The notes: generated by a model not told the origin, from the sequence alone. A stretch of DNA of 6,605 nt from Halobacteriales archaeon QS_9_67_15 (GCA_003023165.1 PXSD01000168.1:17580-24184), one strand, 5' to 3'; counted from the first letter of the stretch, positions 1 to 6,058 are shown. Numbers and translations are program-made.

Positions 1-3
1 ATT

Positions 4-25
4 ATTTATACTATGCCGTAGTATA
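4..25 (+). promoter_or_regulatory. TATA-like box with overlapping perfect dyad upstream of the zinc-ribbon gene
   Basis: The AT-rich TTTATA at 5-10 lies about 27-32 bases before the ATG at 37, the spacing expected for a haloarchaeal promoter making a leaderless transcript. It overlaps a perfect 7-bp inverted repeat, TATACTA (7-13) and TAGTATA (19-25), separated by TGCCG. A third AGTATA half-site sits at 31-36, touching the start codon. The layout suggests an operator that could block the basal transcription machinery; this is inference. An AGGAG at 28-32 could act as a Shine-Dalgarno, but it is only four bases from the ATG. Confidence 0.45.
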
Positions 26-36
26 TTAGGAGTATA

Positions 37-207
37 ATGCCCGAGTGCTCGAACTGCGGCGAGCGCATGAGCCACAACGACGAGACGACGAAACTGACGG
101 AGTACGTCTGCGCTCGCTGTCACCGGACGGAGATCGTGCGAAAGCCCGCGTATCGAGTGACGCCCTCGGCGACGGGGGACGCCGCGGCGGTCGACGACGA
201 CGACTGA
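37..207 (+). CDS. Small zinc-ribbon microprotein (56 aa)
   Basis: This 56-residue ORF is too short for most gene callers but looks real. It has two Cys-x2-Cys knuckles, C4-S-N-C7 followed by Gly and C25-A-R-C28 followed by His, 17 residues apart, the pattern of a single treble-clef or zinc-ribbon site. The tail after residue 45 is short, disordered-looking and ends in four Asp, typical of haloarchaea. The ATG at 37 is chosen because it directly follows the TATA-like box and an AGGAG, and the first Cys comes three residues later. Haloarchaea encode many such zinc-finger microproteins; most are uncharacterised, so no function is assigned. It is convergent with the M24-like gene. Nucleic-acid binding or a protein-interaction role is possible but unproven. 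Confidence 0.7.
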   Translation: MPECSNCGERMSHNDETTKLTEYVCARCHRTEIVRKPAYRVTPSATGDAAAVDDDD

Positions 208-220
208 CCGGCTCGAACGC

Positions 221-325
221 CGAGTCGCTGTTTCTCGAGTCGTTTCTCGCGAATCGTTTCTTGCGATCCGCTTCTTTTCGAGTCGCTCTCTCTAGCGGCT
301 TCCTCGCGAATCGTCGCCTCGATAG
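221..325. repeat. Degenerate short repeats (CGARTCG + pyrimidine run) in the convergent intergenic region
   Basis: A core CGAGTCG or CGAATCG recurs at 221-227, 236-242, 250-256, 279-285 and 307-313, with a variant GCGATCCG at 263-270. Most copies are followed by a short pyrimidine stretch such as TTTCT, TTTCTT or CTTCTTTT. The longest exact copy is the 12-mer CTCGCGAATCGT at 246-257 and 303-314. No reading frame here looks protein-like. The stretch fills the gap between the zinc-ribbon gene and the convergent M24-like gene. Confidence 0.5.
229..278 (+). terminator. T-rich terminator candidate for the zinc-ribbon gene
   Basis: After the TGA at 205-207 the + strand carries successive T-rich runs (TGTTTCT, GTTTCT, GTTTCTT, CTTCTTTT ending at 278). 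Archaeal termination depends mainly on T-rich non-template tracts, without needing a hairpin. The position just downstream of the stop fits, but these tracts also belong to the degenerate repeat array. Confidence 0.4.
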
Positions 326-376
326 ACCGCTCCCACAGCGGGGGCTGCCGACCGCTGGCGGGCGAGTGCCGCGCAC

Positions 377-415
377 AAAACTGCGGAGAGAAGTGGGGAG
401 TCGGTCCGCCGACCG
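377..415 (-). terminator. Weak terminator candidate for the M24-like gene
   Basis: Reading on the minus strand after the TAG at 428-430, there is a short hairpin with a 5-bp stem (CGGTC 402-406 with GACCG 411-415, loop 407-410). A pyrimidine-rich stretch and then TTTT (377-380) follow. It is small and unremarkable for this GC content, so it is only a candidate. Confidence 0.25.
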
Positions 416-427
416 GTCCAGTCGGCT

Positions 428-1519
428 CTATCGGTGCAACACGGCGTGGCGTTCGAGCGCGGAACCGTCGCCGACTGGCTCGACCGTCTCGGTCGGCCAG
501 TCGCCCGTGGCCGTCAGCAGTTCGACGTCGTCCTCGGTGACGAGGTGCGTGTCCTCGCTTTTCGCGCCCTGGACGGTCGGGTTGTAGGCGTAGGCCATCG
601 GGAGGCGGACGGCTTCCTCGCCATTCGGGGTCGCGAACCACTCGCGACCGGCGTAGCCGGCGGCGCCGCCTTGGTGGTGGTTCCGCCACTCGCCATCGAA
701 TCCGACCTCGGCGTAGACGTCCTCGATGGCGTCGAACACGTCCCCGGCTGTGCCGCCCTCCCGACCGACTCGCCGGGTGGCCGCGAGCGCGCTCGTCTCG
801 ACGCGCATCGCCGCCGCCGTCCGGTCGTCGAGCCACTCGGGCGCGTCGAAGGCGACGGTGCGACTGATGCTCGCGTGGAGGCCGTCGCGGACCGCCGTGA
901 TCGAGGCCAGCGCGTAGTCGCCGAGTTCGCTGTCGCCGGTCGTGTAGTGGCGGTACTGCCGGGCGCGCTCGCCGCCCCCCACGAGGACGACCGGCGACTC
1001 GATACCGCGTGCGAACAGTCGGTCCCGCAGCCGACCGCCGACGCCGCGTTCGCGGTCGCCGGAACCCGCCTCGCGGAGGACGCTTTCGAGGATGTCGGCT
1101 ACCTCCCCCCCGAGTGACCGGTAGTTCTCGATGTCTTCGTCGGTCATCGGCTGTCGGAGCGGCGTCGGGTCAACCGAGTCGAGACCGGGCACGTCGAAGT
1201 CGGCCGCGGCGGGCGTCGGGCTGACGCTCGCGACGGCCTCGGCTAAACCGCTCTCGTACCAGTCGACCCGCTCGACGGTCACGTCGGCGGCGAGTTCCTC
1301 GTCGACCAACCGGGGCGCCTCGATGTTGTCGGTGACGACGGTGATGCCGTCGCCGTCGTAGCCGGCCGCCGCGACGCCGACGGGGGCGTCCCGGGAGACG
1401 ACGTTGTTCCCGCCTGTCAGCCACCTGAACGACGTCGGCGTTCCGAACCAGACCGCTTCGAGGCCGCGGTCGGCGAGCAGCGCGTCCAGTCGCTCGCGAA
1501 CGGCGTCTCTGTGGTCCAT
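428..1519 (-). CDS. M24 (creatinase/aminopeptidase P) family protein, probably lacking metallopeptidase activity
   Basis: The 363-residue protein has the two-part layout of the pita-bread family. An N-terminal creatinase-like domain covers about residues 1-125 (WFGTPTSFRWLTGG near 24-37), and a C-terminal M24 domain covers about 126-345. Recognisable C-terminal motifs are DGLHASISRTV (212-222), NHHQGG (280-285) and GAKSEDTHLV (318-327). Active M24 enzymes bind two metals with Asp, Asp, His, Glu, Glu. By my alignment the first Asp is Ser206, the second is Ser217 in ASISR (usually D-x-T-R), and the first Glu is Asn313 in YNPT. His 281/282 and Glu322 remain. Such members are often annotated Xaa-Pro aminopeptidase, but this one is probably a non-hydrolytic or differently acting paralogue. 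The ATG at 1519 is supported by a TATA-like box 28 bases upstream, implying a leaderless mRNA. It is divergent from trpD, and no functional link to tryptophan synthesis is evident. Confidence 0.85.
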   Translation of the reverse strand: MDHRDAVRERLDALLADRGLEAVWFGTPTSFRWLTGGNNVVSRDAPVGVAAAGYDGDGITVVTDNIEAPRLVDEELAADVTVERVDWYESGLAEAVASVSPTPAAADFDVPGLDSVDPTPLRQPMTDEDIENYRSLGGEVADILESVLREAGSGDRERGVGGRLRDRLFARGIESPVVLVGGGERARQYRHYTTGDSELGDYALASITAVRDGLHASISRTVAFDAPEWLDDRTAAAMRVETSALAATRRVGREGGTAGDVFDAIEDVYAEVGFDGEWRNHHQGGAAGYAGREWFATPNGEEAVRLPMAYAYNPTVQGAKSEDTHLVTEDDVELLTATGDWPTETVEPVGDGSALERHAVLHR

Positions 1520-1543
1520 GCGCGGTACTGCTCGGCAAGATCA

Positions 1544-1551
1544 GTTAAAAC
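1544..1551 (-). promoter_or_regulatory. TATA-like box for the M24-like gene
   Basis: On the minus strand, GTTTTAAC is centred about 28 bases before the ATG at 1519. It is the only AT-rich octamer in the region at that distance. The spacing predicts transcription starting at or next to the start codon. Confidence 0.55.
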
Positions 1552-1637
1552 CGTCGCGTGTCGGCAAGTCCTTCGACGAGTAACGAACTCGGCGGTCGCG
1601 AGGACGCCGACGGCCTCGTCCGGCCCGCACCCGACAC

Positions 1638-1650
1638 GCTTAAGTTAATG
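1638..1650 (+). promoter_or_regulatory. TATA-like box of the trpDFEG operon
   Basis: GCTTAAGTTAATG is the AT-rich element closest to the operon. A start about 27 bases downstream would fall near 1671, giving a leader of about 17 bases to the ATG at 1688. No leader peptide or attenuator hairpin is visible, and none is expected in archaea. Confidence 0.5.
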
Positions 1651-1679
1651 TACGGATTTGTTCATCACACTACGGAACA
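1651..1679 (+). promoter_or_regulatory. Possible operator around the trpD transcription start
   Basis: TGTTC (1659-1663) and GAACA (1675-1679) form an inverted repeat with an 11-base spacer, a centre-to-centre distance suited to a dimeric helix-turn-helix regulator. A direct repeat TACGGA at 1651-1656 and 1671-1676 is 20 bases apart, about two helical turns. Both straddle the predicted start near 1671. They are short enough to arise by chance; the position is the main argument. Confidence 0.3.
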
Positions 1680-1687
1680 GTCCATTG

Positions 1688-2722
1688 ATGACCGACATGC
1701 ATACATATATCGAATCAGTCACGGACGGAACGGACCTCACGCAGGAAGCGGCTCGCGAGGCGGCGACGGCCGTTTTCGAAGACGCCACGGAGGCGCAGAT
1801 CGGCGCGCTGCTCGCGGCGCTCCGGGCGAAGGGTGAGACGGAGTCGGAGATCGCGGGCTTCGCGCGGGGGATGCGCGAGGCCGCGCGGACGATCGACCCG
1901 GACCGGTCCCCGCTGGTCGACACCTGCGGCACCGGCGGCGACGACTACGACACGATCAACGTCTCGACGACCAGCGCCATCGTCGCCGCGGGCGCGGGCG
2001 TGCCGGTCGCCAAGCACGGCAACTACTCCGTCTCCTCCTCGTCGGGGAGCTCGGACGTGCTCGAAGAGATCGGGCTCGACATGAACACCGCCCCCGAGGC
2101 CGTCGAGGCGACCGTCGAGGAGGTCGGCATCGGTTACATGCACGCGCCGGCGTTCCACCCGGCGATGAAGGCCGTCATCGGTCCCCGGCGAGAGCTGGAG
2201 ATGCGGACCGTCTTCAACGTCCTCGGCCCGCTGACCAACCCCGCCGGTGCCGACGCGCAGGTCATGGGCGTCTTCGACGCCGACCTCGTCGGCCTCATCG
2301 GCCGCGCGGTCGCGGAGATGCCCGTCGACCACGCGCTGGTCGTCCACGGCTCCGGCATGGACGAGATCACCGTCCACGACGAGACCGCGGTCGCCGAGGT
2401 GAAAGACGGCGCGGTCACCGAGTACACCATTACGCCCGAGGACACCGGGCTGGAGACCCACCCCATCGAAGCGGTCTCGGGTGGCACGCCGGAAGAGAAC
2501 GCGCAGGACCTGCAGGGGGTCGTCGACGGCTCTGTCACCGGTGCGAAGCGGGATATCGTCCTCGCCAACGCCGGCGCGGCCGTCTACGTCGCCGGGGAGG
2601 CAGACTCCCTCGAAGCCGGCGTCGCGGCCGCTGCCGAGGCCATCGACTCCGGCGCCGCGGCCGAGAAACTGGACCGACTGCGCGAGGTCAGCGCTCGCGT
2701 CGCCGCCGACGGGGGCCAATGA
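1688..2722 (+). CDS. trpD: Anthranilate phosphoribosyltransferase (TrpD)
   Basis: TrpD transfers the phosphoribosyl group of PRPP to anthranilate, giving N-(5-phosphoribosyl)anthranilate, the second step of tryptophan synthesis, in the cytoplasm. At 344 residues it has normal length. Visible motifs are the PRPP loop CGTGGD (80-85), NVST (91-94), KHGN followed by SVSSSSGSSDVLE (109-125), the anthranilate-side stretch FHPAMKAVIGPRREL (156-170), NVLGPLTNP (177-185), and the metal-binding DE pair at 225-226. The usual Arg after KHGN is Tyr here, possibly a lineage trait. The ATG at 1688 is preferred over 1658, which lies at the promoter, because homology begins right after it; an ATG at 1697 is also possible. 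It is the first gene of the operon. Its TGA overlaps the trpF ATG as ATGA at 2719-2722. Confidence 0.95.
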   Translation: MTDMHTYIESVTDGTDLTQEAAREAATAVFEDATEAQIGALLAALRAKGETESEIAGFARGMREAARTIDPDRSPLVDTCGTGGDDYDTINVSTTSAIVAAGAGVPVAKHGNYSVSSSSGSSDVLEEIGLDMNTAPEAVEATVEEVGIGYMHAPAFHPAMKAVIGPRRELEMRTVFNVLGPLTNPAGADAQVMGVFDADLVGLIGRAVAEMPVDHALVVHGSGMDEITVHDETAVAEVKDGAVTEYTITPEDTGLETHPIEAVSGGTPEENAQDLQGVVDGSVTGAKRDIVLANAGAAVYVAGEADSLEAGVAAAAEAIDSGAAAEKLDRLREVSARVAADGGQ

Positions 2723-3414
2723 CCGACGCGGGCGGTGGGTCACGCGCTCGCGCAACGCGAGTCAAGATCTGCGGGACGACTCGCGCCGAGGACCGCGACG
2801 CCGTCGTCGCCGCCGGTGCCGACGCGGTGGGCGTCATCTGCGAGGTGCCGGTGGACACGCCGCGCGAGGTCGACGAGGAGACCGCCGCCGACCTCCTCGC
2901 GGGCGTTCCCCCGCTCGTCACCGGCGTCCTCGTGACGATACCCGACTCCGTCGACGACGCGGCGACGCTCGTCGACGCGCTCGTGCCGGACGCCGTGCAG
3001 GTCCACGGCGGCCTCTCCCCGAGCGAACTCGGCGCGTTCGGCCGCCGCGTGAGCCAGGACGTGGTCGCCACGGTCGACGCCAACGCCGGCGACATCGCCG
3101 GCTACGCCGACGCCGCAGACGCCCTGCTCGTCGATTCCGTCGACGCCGAGGGCGGCGGCGGGACGGGCGAGACACACGACTGGGAGCGCACTCGCGAGGT
3201 CGTCGACGACCTCGACGTGCCGGTGATACTCGCCGGCGGACTCACTCCCGCCAACGTCGCCGAGGCCGTGGAGACGGTCCGACCGTTCGGCGTCGACGTA
3301 GCCACGGGCGTCGAACGCGTCGACGACGCCGGCGACCGGGTCGGCGGCGAGAAGGGCGCCGACGCGGTCGAGCGGTTCGTCGCGAACGCGACCCGCGGGG
3401 TGAGGACGGTATGA
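2719..3414 (+). CDS. trpF: Phosphoribosylanthranilate isomerase (TrpF)
   Basis: TrpF performs the Amadori rearrangement of N-(5-phosphoribosyl)anthranilate to CdRP, the third pathway step. The 231-residue protein is a single TIM barrel. The first strand carries VKICG with the catalytic base Cys18. VQVHG follows at 93-97. The catalytic acid Asp139 is in LLVDS, then GGTG at 147-150, the phosphate-binding LAGGL at 171-175, and GVDVATGVE at 191-199 (usually DVSSGVE). Both catalytic residues are present. A 13-residue Arg/Gly-rich stretch precedes the first strand. The ATG is still accepted because no other in-frame start exists and it overlaps the trpD stop. Its own stop overlaps the trpE start as ATGA at 3411-3414, consistent with coupled translation. 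Confidence 0.94.
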   Translation: MTDAGGGSRARATRVKICGTTRAEDRDAVVAAGADAVGVICEVPVDTPREVDEETAADLLAGVPPLVTGVLVTIPDSVDDAATLVDALVPDAVQVHGGLSPSELGAFGRRVSQDVVATVDANAGDIAGYADAADALLVDSVDAEGGGGTGETHDWERTREVVDDLDVPVILAGGLTPANVAEAVETVRPFGVDVATGVERVDDAGDRVGGEKGADAVERFVANATRGVRTV

Positions 3415-5002
3415 GCGGGCCGTCGCTCGACCGCCCGAAGGCGGAGTTCGTCGAGCTGGCGGAGGCGGACCGACCAGTCGTCGTCCGCGCCGCCGCGGAA
3501 CTCGACACCGAGGTCGAACCGCTCGAGGCGTACGCGGCGCTGTCGGGCCGAACGACCGACACCGAGCCGGCGGACTACGGTTTCTTGCTGGAGAGCGCCG
3601 AGAAGGTCGCGTCGAGCGATCCGGACGGCGCGTTCTCGCCGCAGACGGACGACCGCCACGCTCGCTACTCCTTCGTGGGCTACGACCCGAAGGGCGTCGT
3701 GACGGTCGACGCCGACGCGACGAGCGTCGACGTGTTCGACGACCGCTACGCCGCGTCGTTCGACGCGAACGGCGGCGACACGCTCGACCAGGTCCGCGCG
3801 TCCATGCCCGACGCGGAGCGCCGCGGGTTCCCCGACATGGACCGCGAACACTTCGAGGGCGGCCTCGTCGGCTTCCTCTCCTACGACGCCGTCTACGGCC
3901 TCTGGCTCGACGAGGTCGGCCTCGACCACCCCGACTCGCGGTTCCCCGACGCCCAGTTCGTCCTCACCACGAGCACGCTCGTCTTCGACGACGTGGAGGG
4001 TACCGTCTCGCTCGTTGCGACGCCGGTCCTCCGGCCCGGTGACGACGCCGCCGCCCGCTACGACGAACTGGAGGCCGAAGTCGAGCGGGTGGCCGACCTC
4101 CTCTCGGCAGCCGACGACCTGGAGACCGGCGGCTTCGTCCGCGAACGCGAAGTCGCCGGCCCGCGGGACGAGTACGAACAGGCCGTCGAGACGGCCAAAG
4201 AGCACGTCCTCGCCGGCGACATCTATCAGGGCGTCATCTCGCGAACGCGCGAACTCTACGGCGACGTCGACCCGCTGGGTCTCTACGAGTCGCTCCGCTC
4301 GGTCAACCCCTCGCCGTACATGTACGTCCTCGACTACGACGGGCTGAGCATCGTCGGCGCGAGCCCCGAGACGCTCGTCGCCGTCCGGGACGACCAGGTG
4401 CTCTCGAACCCCATCGCAGGCACCTGCTCGCGGGGAACCAGCCCGGTCGAGGACCGGCGGCTCGCCGGCGAGATGCTCGCGGACGGGAAGGAGCGCGCCG
4501 AGCACACGATGCTCGTCGACCTCGCTCGCAACGACGTGCGCCGCGTCTCAGAACCGGGAAGCGTCGACGTCGAGGAGTTCATGAGCGTCCTCAAGTACAG
4601 CCACGTCCAGCACATCGAGTCCACGGTCACGGGGACGCTCGCGGACGACGAGGACGCCTTCGACGCGACGCGGGCGTCGTTCCCTGCTGGGACGCTCTCC
4701 GGCGCGCCGAAGATCCGCGCTATGGAGACCATCGACGACCTCGAACTGTCGCCGCGCGGTCCCTACGGCGGCGGCGTCGGCTACTTCACGTGGACCGGCG
4801 ACGCCGAGTTCGCTATCGTGATCCGGTCGGCGACAGTCGAGCGCGAGGCGCGAAGCGCCTCGGATAGTGCGAGCGGGGAGTGGGCAGCGTCCTCGACGCG
4901 CTGGAAGCCATCGAGGGCGACGCCGCCGGTGACTCTACCGACGACATCGACAGCGACTCGGCCGGGGACACCGACGCCGTGGCAGAGGAGGTGCCCCGAT
5001 GA
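3411..5002 (+). pseudogene. trpE: Anthranilate synthase component I (TrpE), disrupted near the 3' end
   Basis: TrpE converts chorismate to anthranilate with ammonia supplied by TrpG. Residues 1-478 are well preserved. They include the tryptophan feedback site (LLES 59-62, RYSFVG 85-90), GDIYQG (269-274), the SPE/PIAGT region (318-338), LVDLARNDV (368-376), HIESTVTG (401-408), FPAGTLSGAPKIRAM (424-438) and GDAEFAIVIRSATVE (463-477). The family then requires a QAGAGIVxDS...E..ET..K segment carrying chorismate and Mg contacts, and it is absent. Instead the frame reads EARSASDSASGE and runs on as Arg-rich nonsense to a TGA at 5658. The expected tail (GSVLDALEAIE, then an acidic end) resumes in a different frame at 4880 and stops with TGA at 5000-5002, overlapping trpG as ATGA. 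So about 25-35 residues were lost with a frame change. The product should be inactive, unless this is a sequencing or assembly error. Confidence 0.88.
4842..4880 (+). repeat. Palindrome-bearing segment at the trpE break
   Basis: A perfect 8-bp stem, CGAGGCGC (4844-4851) with GCGCCTCG (4855-4862) and loop GAA, opens a GC-rich stretch that runs to about 4880. There trpE homology resumes in another frame. In the trpE frame it reads R-E-A-R-S-A-S-D-S-A-S-G-E, unlike any conserved TrpE segment. A similar R-E-(PST)-R-S-A-S segment with its own palindrome lies at 5894-5931 on the other strand. This may be a small insertion element; the exact boundaries are uncertain. Confidence 0.5.
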
Positions 5003-5622
5003 GCGCCGGTCAGCACGAGCGGACCGAGGCGACCGACGTGCTGTTCGTCGACAACTTCGACTCGTTCACCTACAACCTCGTCGAGTACGTCAGCGAACAC
5101 GCCGACACGGAGGTCGTCCGCAACACCGCCTCGCTCGACGACGTGCGAGCGGCCGACCCGGACGCGGTCATTATCAGCCCCGGCCCCGGCCACCCGAAAA
5201 ACGACCGCGACGTGGGCGTCACAAACGACGTCCTCACGGAGATCAGTCCCGAGGTGCCGACGCTCGGCGTCTGTCTCGGGCTCGAAGCCGCGGTCTACGC
5301 CTACGGCGGCGAGGTCGGACGCGCCCCGGAGCCGATCCACGGCAAGGCCTTCCCCGTCGACCACGACGGCGAGGGCGTCTTCGCCGGACTGGAGCAGGGC
5401 TTCCAGGGCGGGCGCTACCACTCGCTCATCGCCGTCGAGGTCCCCGACTGCTTCGCGGTGACGGCGACGACCGAAGCCGAGACTGCGGACGGAGAGACGG
5501 TCGACCTCGTGATGGGGGTCCGCCACCGCGAACATCCGATCGAGGCCGTCCAGTTTCACCCCGAGTCCGTCCTCACCGCCGTCGGTCACGACGTGATCCG
5601 GAACTTCCTCGACGGGGTGTAA
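4999..5622 (+). CDS. trpG: Anthranilate synthase component II, glutamine amidotransferase (TrpG)
   Basis: TrpG hydrolyses glutamine and passes ammonia to TrpE. The 207-residue protein is a class I amidotransferase with VDNFDSFTYNL (17-27), the oxyanion stretch ISPGPGHP (59-66), nucleophile Cys92 in GVCLGLEA, RYHSL (139-143) and the catalytic His187 and Glu189 in QFHPES. The Cys-His-Glu triad is complete. The nucleophile elbow is normally CLGHQ, and here it is CLGLE, with both His and Gln replaced. It could equally be PabA, but the trp operon setting and the overlap with the trpE tail favour TrpG. The ATG at 4999 forms ATGA with the stop of the displaced trpE frame, so in the intact operon translation would be coupled. 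Since trpE is broken upstream, ribosomes in the shifted frame would pass over this start, possibly lowering expression. Confidence 0.93.
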   Translation: MSAGQHERTEATDVLFVDNFDSFTYNLVEYVSEHADTEVVRNTASLDDVRAADPDAVIISPGPGHPKNDRDVGVTNDVLTEISPEVPTLGVCLGLEAAVYAYGGEVGRAPEPIHGKAFPVDHDGEGVFAGLEQGFQGGRYHSLIAVEVPDCFAVTATTEAETADGETVDLVMGVRHREHPIEAVQFHPESVLTAVGHDVIRNFLDGV

Positions 5623-5640
5623 GTCGACTGCCGAGCACTC

Positions 5641-5937
5641 TCACAGACCGAGGATCGTGACCGCGTTGTGGACGACGACCAGCGACGTGACCGCGGCGAA
5701 CAGGCCCAGAAAGACCGACGCGTTGCGGTCCGAAAGCAGCGCCCACCCGGCGACCAGCCAGCACATCGCGGCGAACTTCACGGCCCAGAGGCCGGCGAGC
5801 CCGACTATCGTGAGCACGACATCCGCCGCCGTGAGCGCCGCGTGGGTCCGGGTCATCGGCCGTTCGCGCCGCGGTGTGAACAGCGGTCGCTCTTCGGAAC
5901 CCTCGCTTGCGCTCCGAGTCGAGGGTTCACGGCTCAT
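5641..5937 (-). CDS. Small two-helix membrane protein of unknown function (98 aa)
   Basis: I do not recognise a family. Counting from the ATG at 5937, the first 27 residues are hydrophilic (Arg, Ser, Glu). Then come two hydrophobic stretches, about residues 38-67 and 75-98, separated by SDRNAS, so two transmembrane helices with a very short C-terminus are likely. The ATG at 5937 is chosen because TTTTT on the minus strand lies 28 bases upstream, the leaderless spacing. The alternative ATG at 5856, giving MTRTHAALTA, would encode the membrane part alone but has no such box. The N-terminal extension contains REPSTRSASEGSEE, encoded by a palindrome resembling the one in trpE, and may be a later insertion. 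The gene is convergent with trpG, only 18 bases from stop to stop, with no clear terminator. Confidence 0.68.
   Translation of the reverse strand: MSREPSTRSASEGSEERPLFTPRRERPMTRTHAALTAADVVLTIVGLAGLWAVKFAAMCWLVAGWALLSDRNASVFLGLFAAVTSLVVVHNAVTILGL
5894..5931 (-). repeat. Palindromic segment inside the N-terminus of the membrane-protein gene
   Basis: GAACCCTCG (5897-5905) and CGAGGGTTC (5920-5928) form a perfect 9-bp stem around a 14-base loop. On the minus strand it encodes R-E-P-S-T-R-S-A-S-E-G-S-E-E in the frame of the gene starting at 5937. The RSAS codons (5905-5916) match the RSAS core of the trpE segment at 4851-4862. In both, a stem-loop is read in frame as an Arg/Ser/Glu-rich peptide. 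Confidence 0.45.
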
Positions 5938-5961
5938 CACACGCACCTTCGGCTGGCCGGA

Positions 5962-5968
5962 CAAAAAG
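5962..5968 (-). promoter_or_regulatory. TATA-like box for the membrane-protein gene
   Basis: The minus strand reads CTTTTTGT, with its T run centred 28 bases before the ATG at 5937. This spacing predicts a leaderless transcript and is the main reason for choosing that start over 5856. Confidence 0.45.
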
Positions 5969-6058
5969 CCACGCACGGGCGGACGGCCGGTCGACCGACG
6001 GATTCGGTCGCCGTACCGCTTCGACGGTGTTCAGATACGCGACGGAGAGTCGCCCCGT

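Noticed and set aside
221..325. CRISPR-like array
   Set aside because: The repeated core is only 7-12 bases, irregularly spaced and degenerate, with no spacers of uniform length.
120..836. Minus-strand open frame across the intergenic repeats into the M24-like gene
   Set aside because: It overlaps the well-supported M24-like gene in another frame and is Arg-rich low-complexity sequence.
434..1117. Plus-strand open frame opposite the M24-like gene
   Set aside because: It is a shadow of the minus-strand gene, with no promoter or recognisable motif.
3102..4505. 467-codon open frame antisense to trpF and trpE
   Set aside because: Its composition (Arg, Val, Asp, Glu-rich with no motifs) is the usual mirror of a GC-rich coding strand, and the sense strand has clear TrpF and TrpE motifs.
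4839..4884. Programmed ribosomal frameshift joining the two trpE frames
   Set aside because: A frameshift would restore the tail but not the missing GAGIVADS...ET..K residues, and no slippery heptamer is present.
4813..5589. Minus-strand open frame opposite trpG
   Set aside because: It is antisense to a clear TrpG with a complete catalytic triad; the composition is typical of a mirror frame.
2481..5660. Single open frame on the + strand spanning parts of trpD, all of trpF and trpE, and trpG
   Set aside because: Only 3411 to about 4841 is TrpE. The rest is Arg/Pro-rich off-frame translation of the neighbouring genes, open because of high GC. It shows that trpE as written lacks a timely stop, not that a fusion protein exists.
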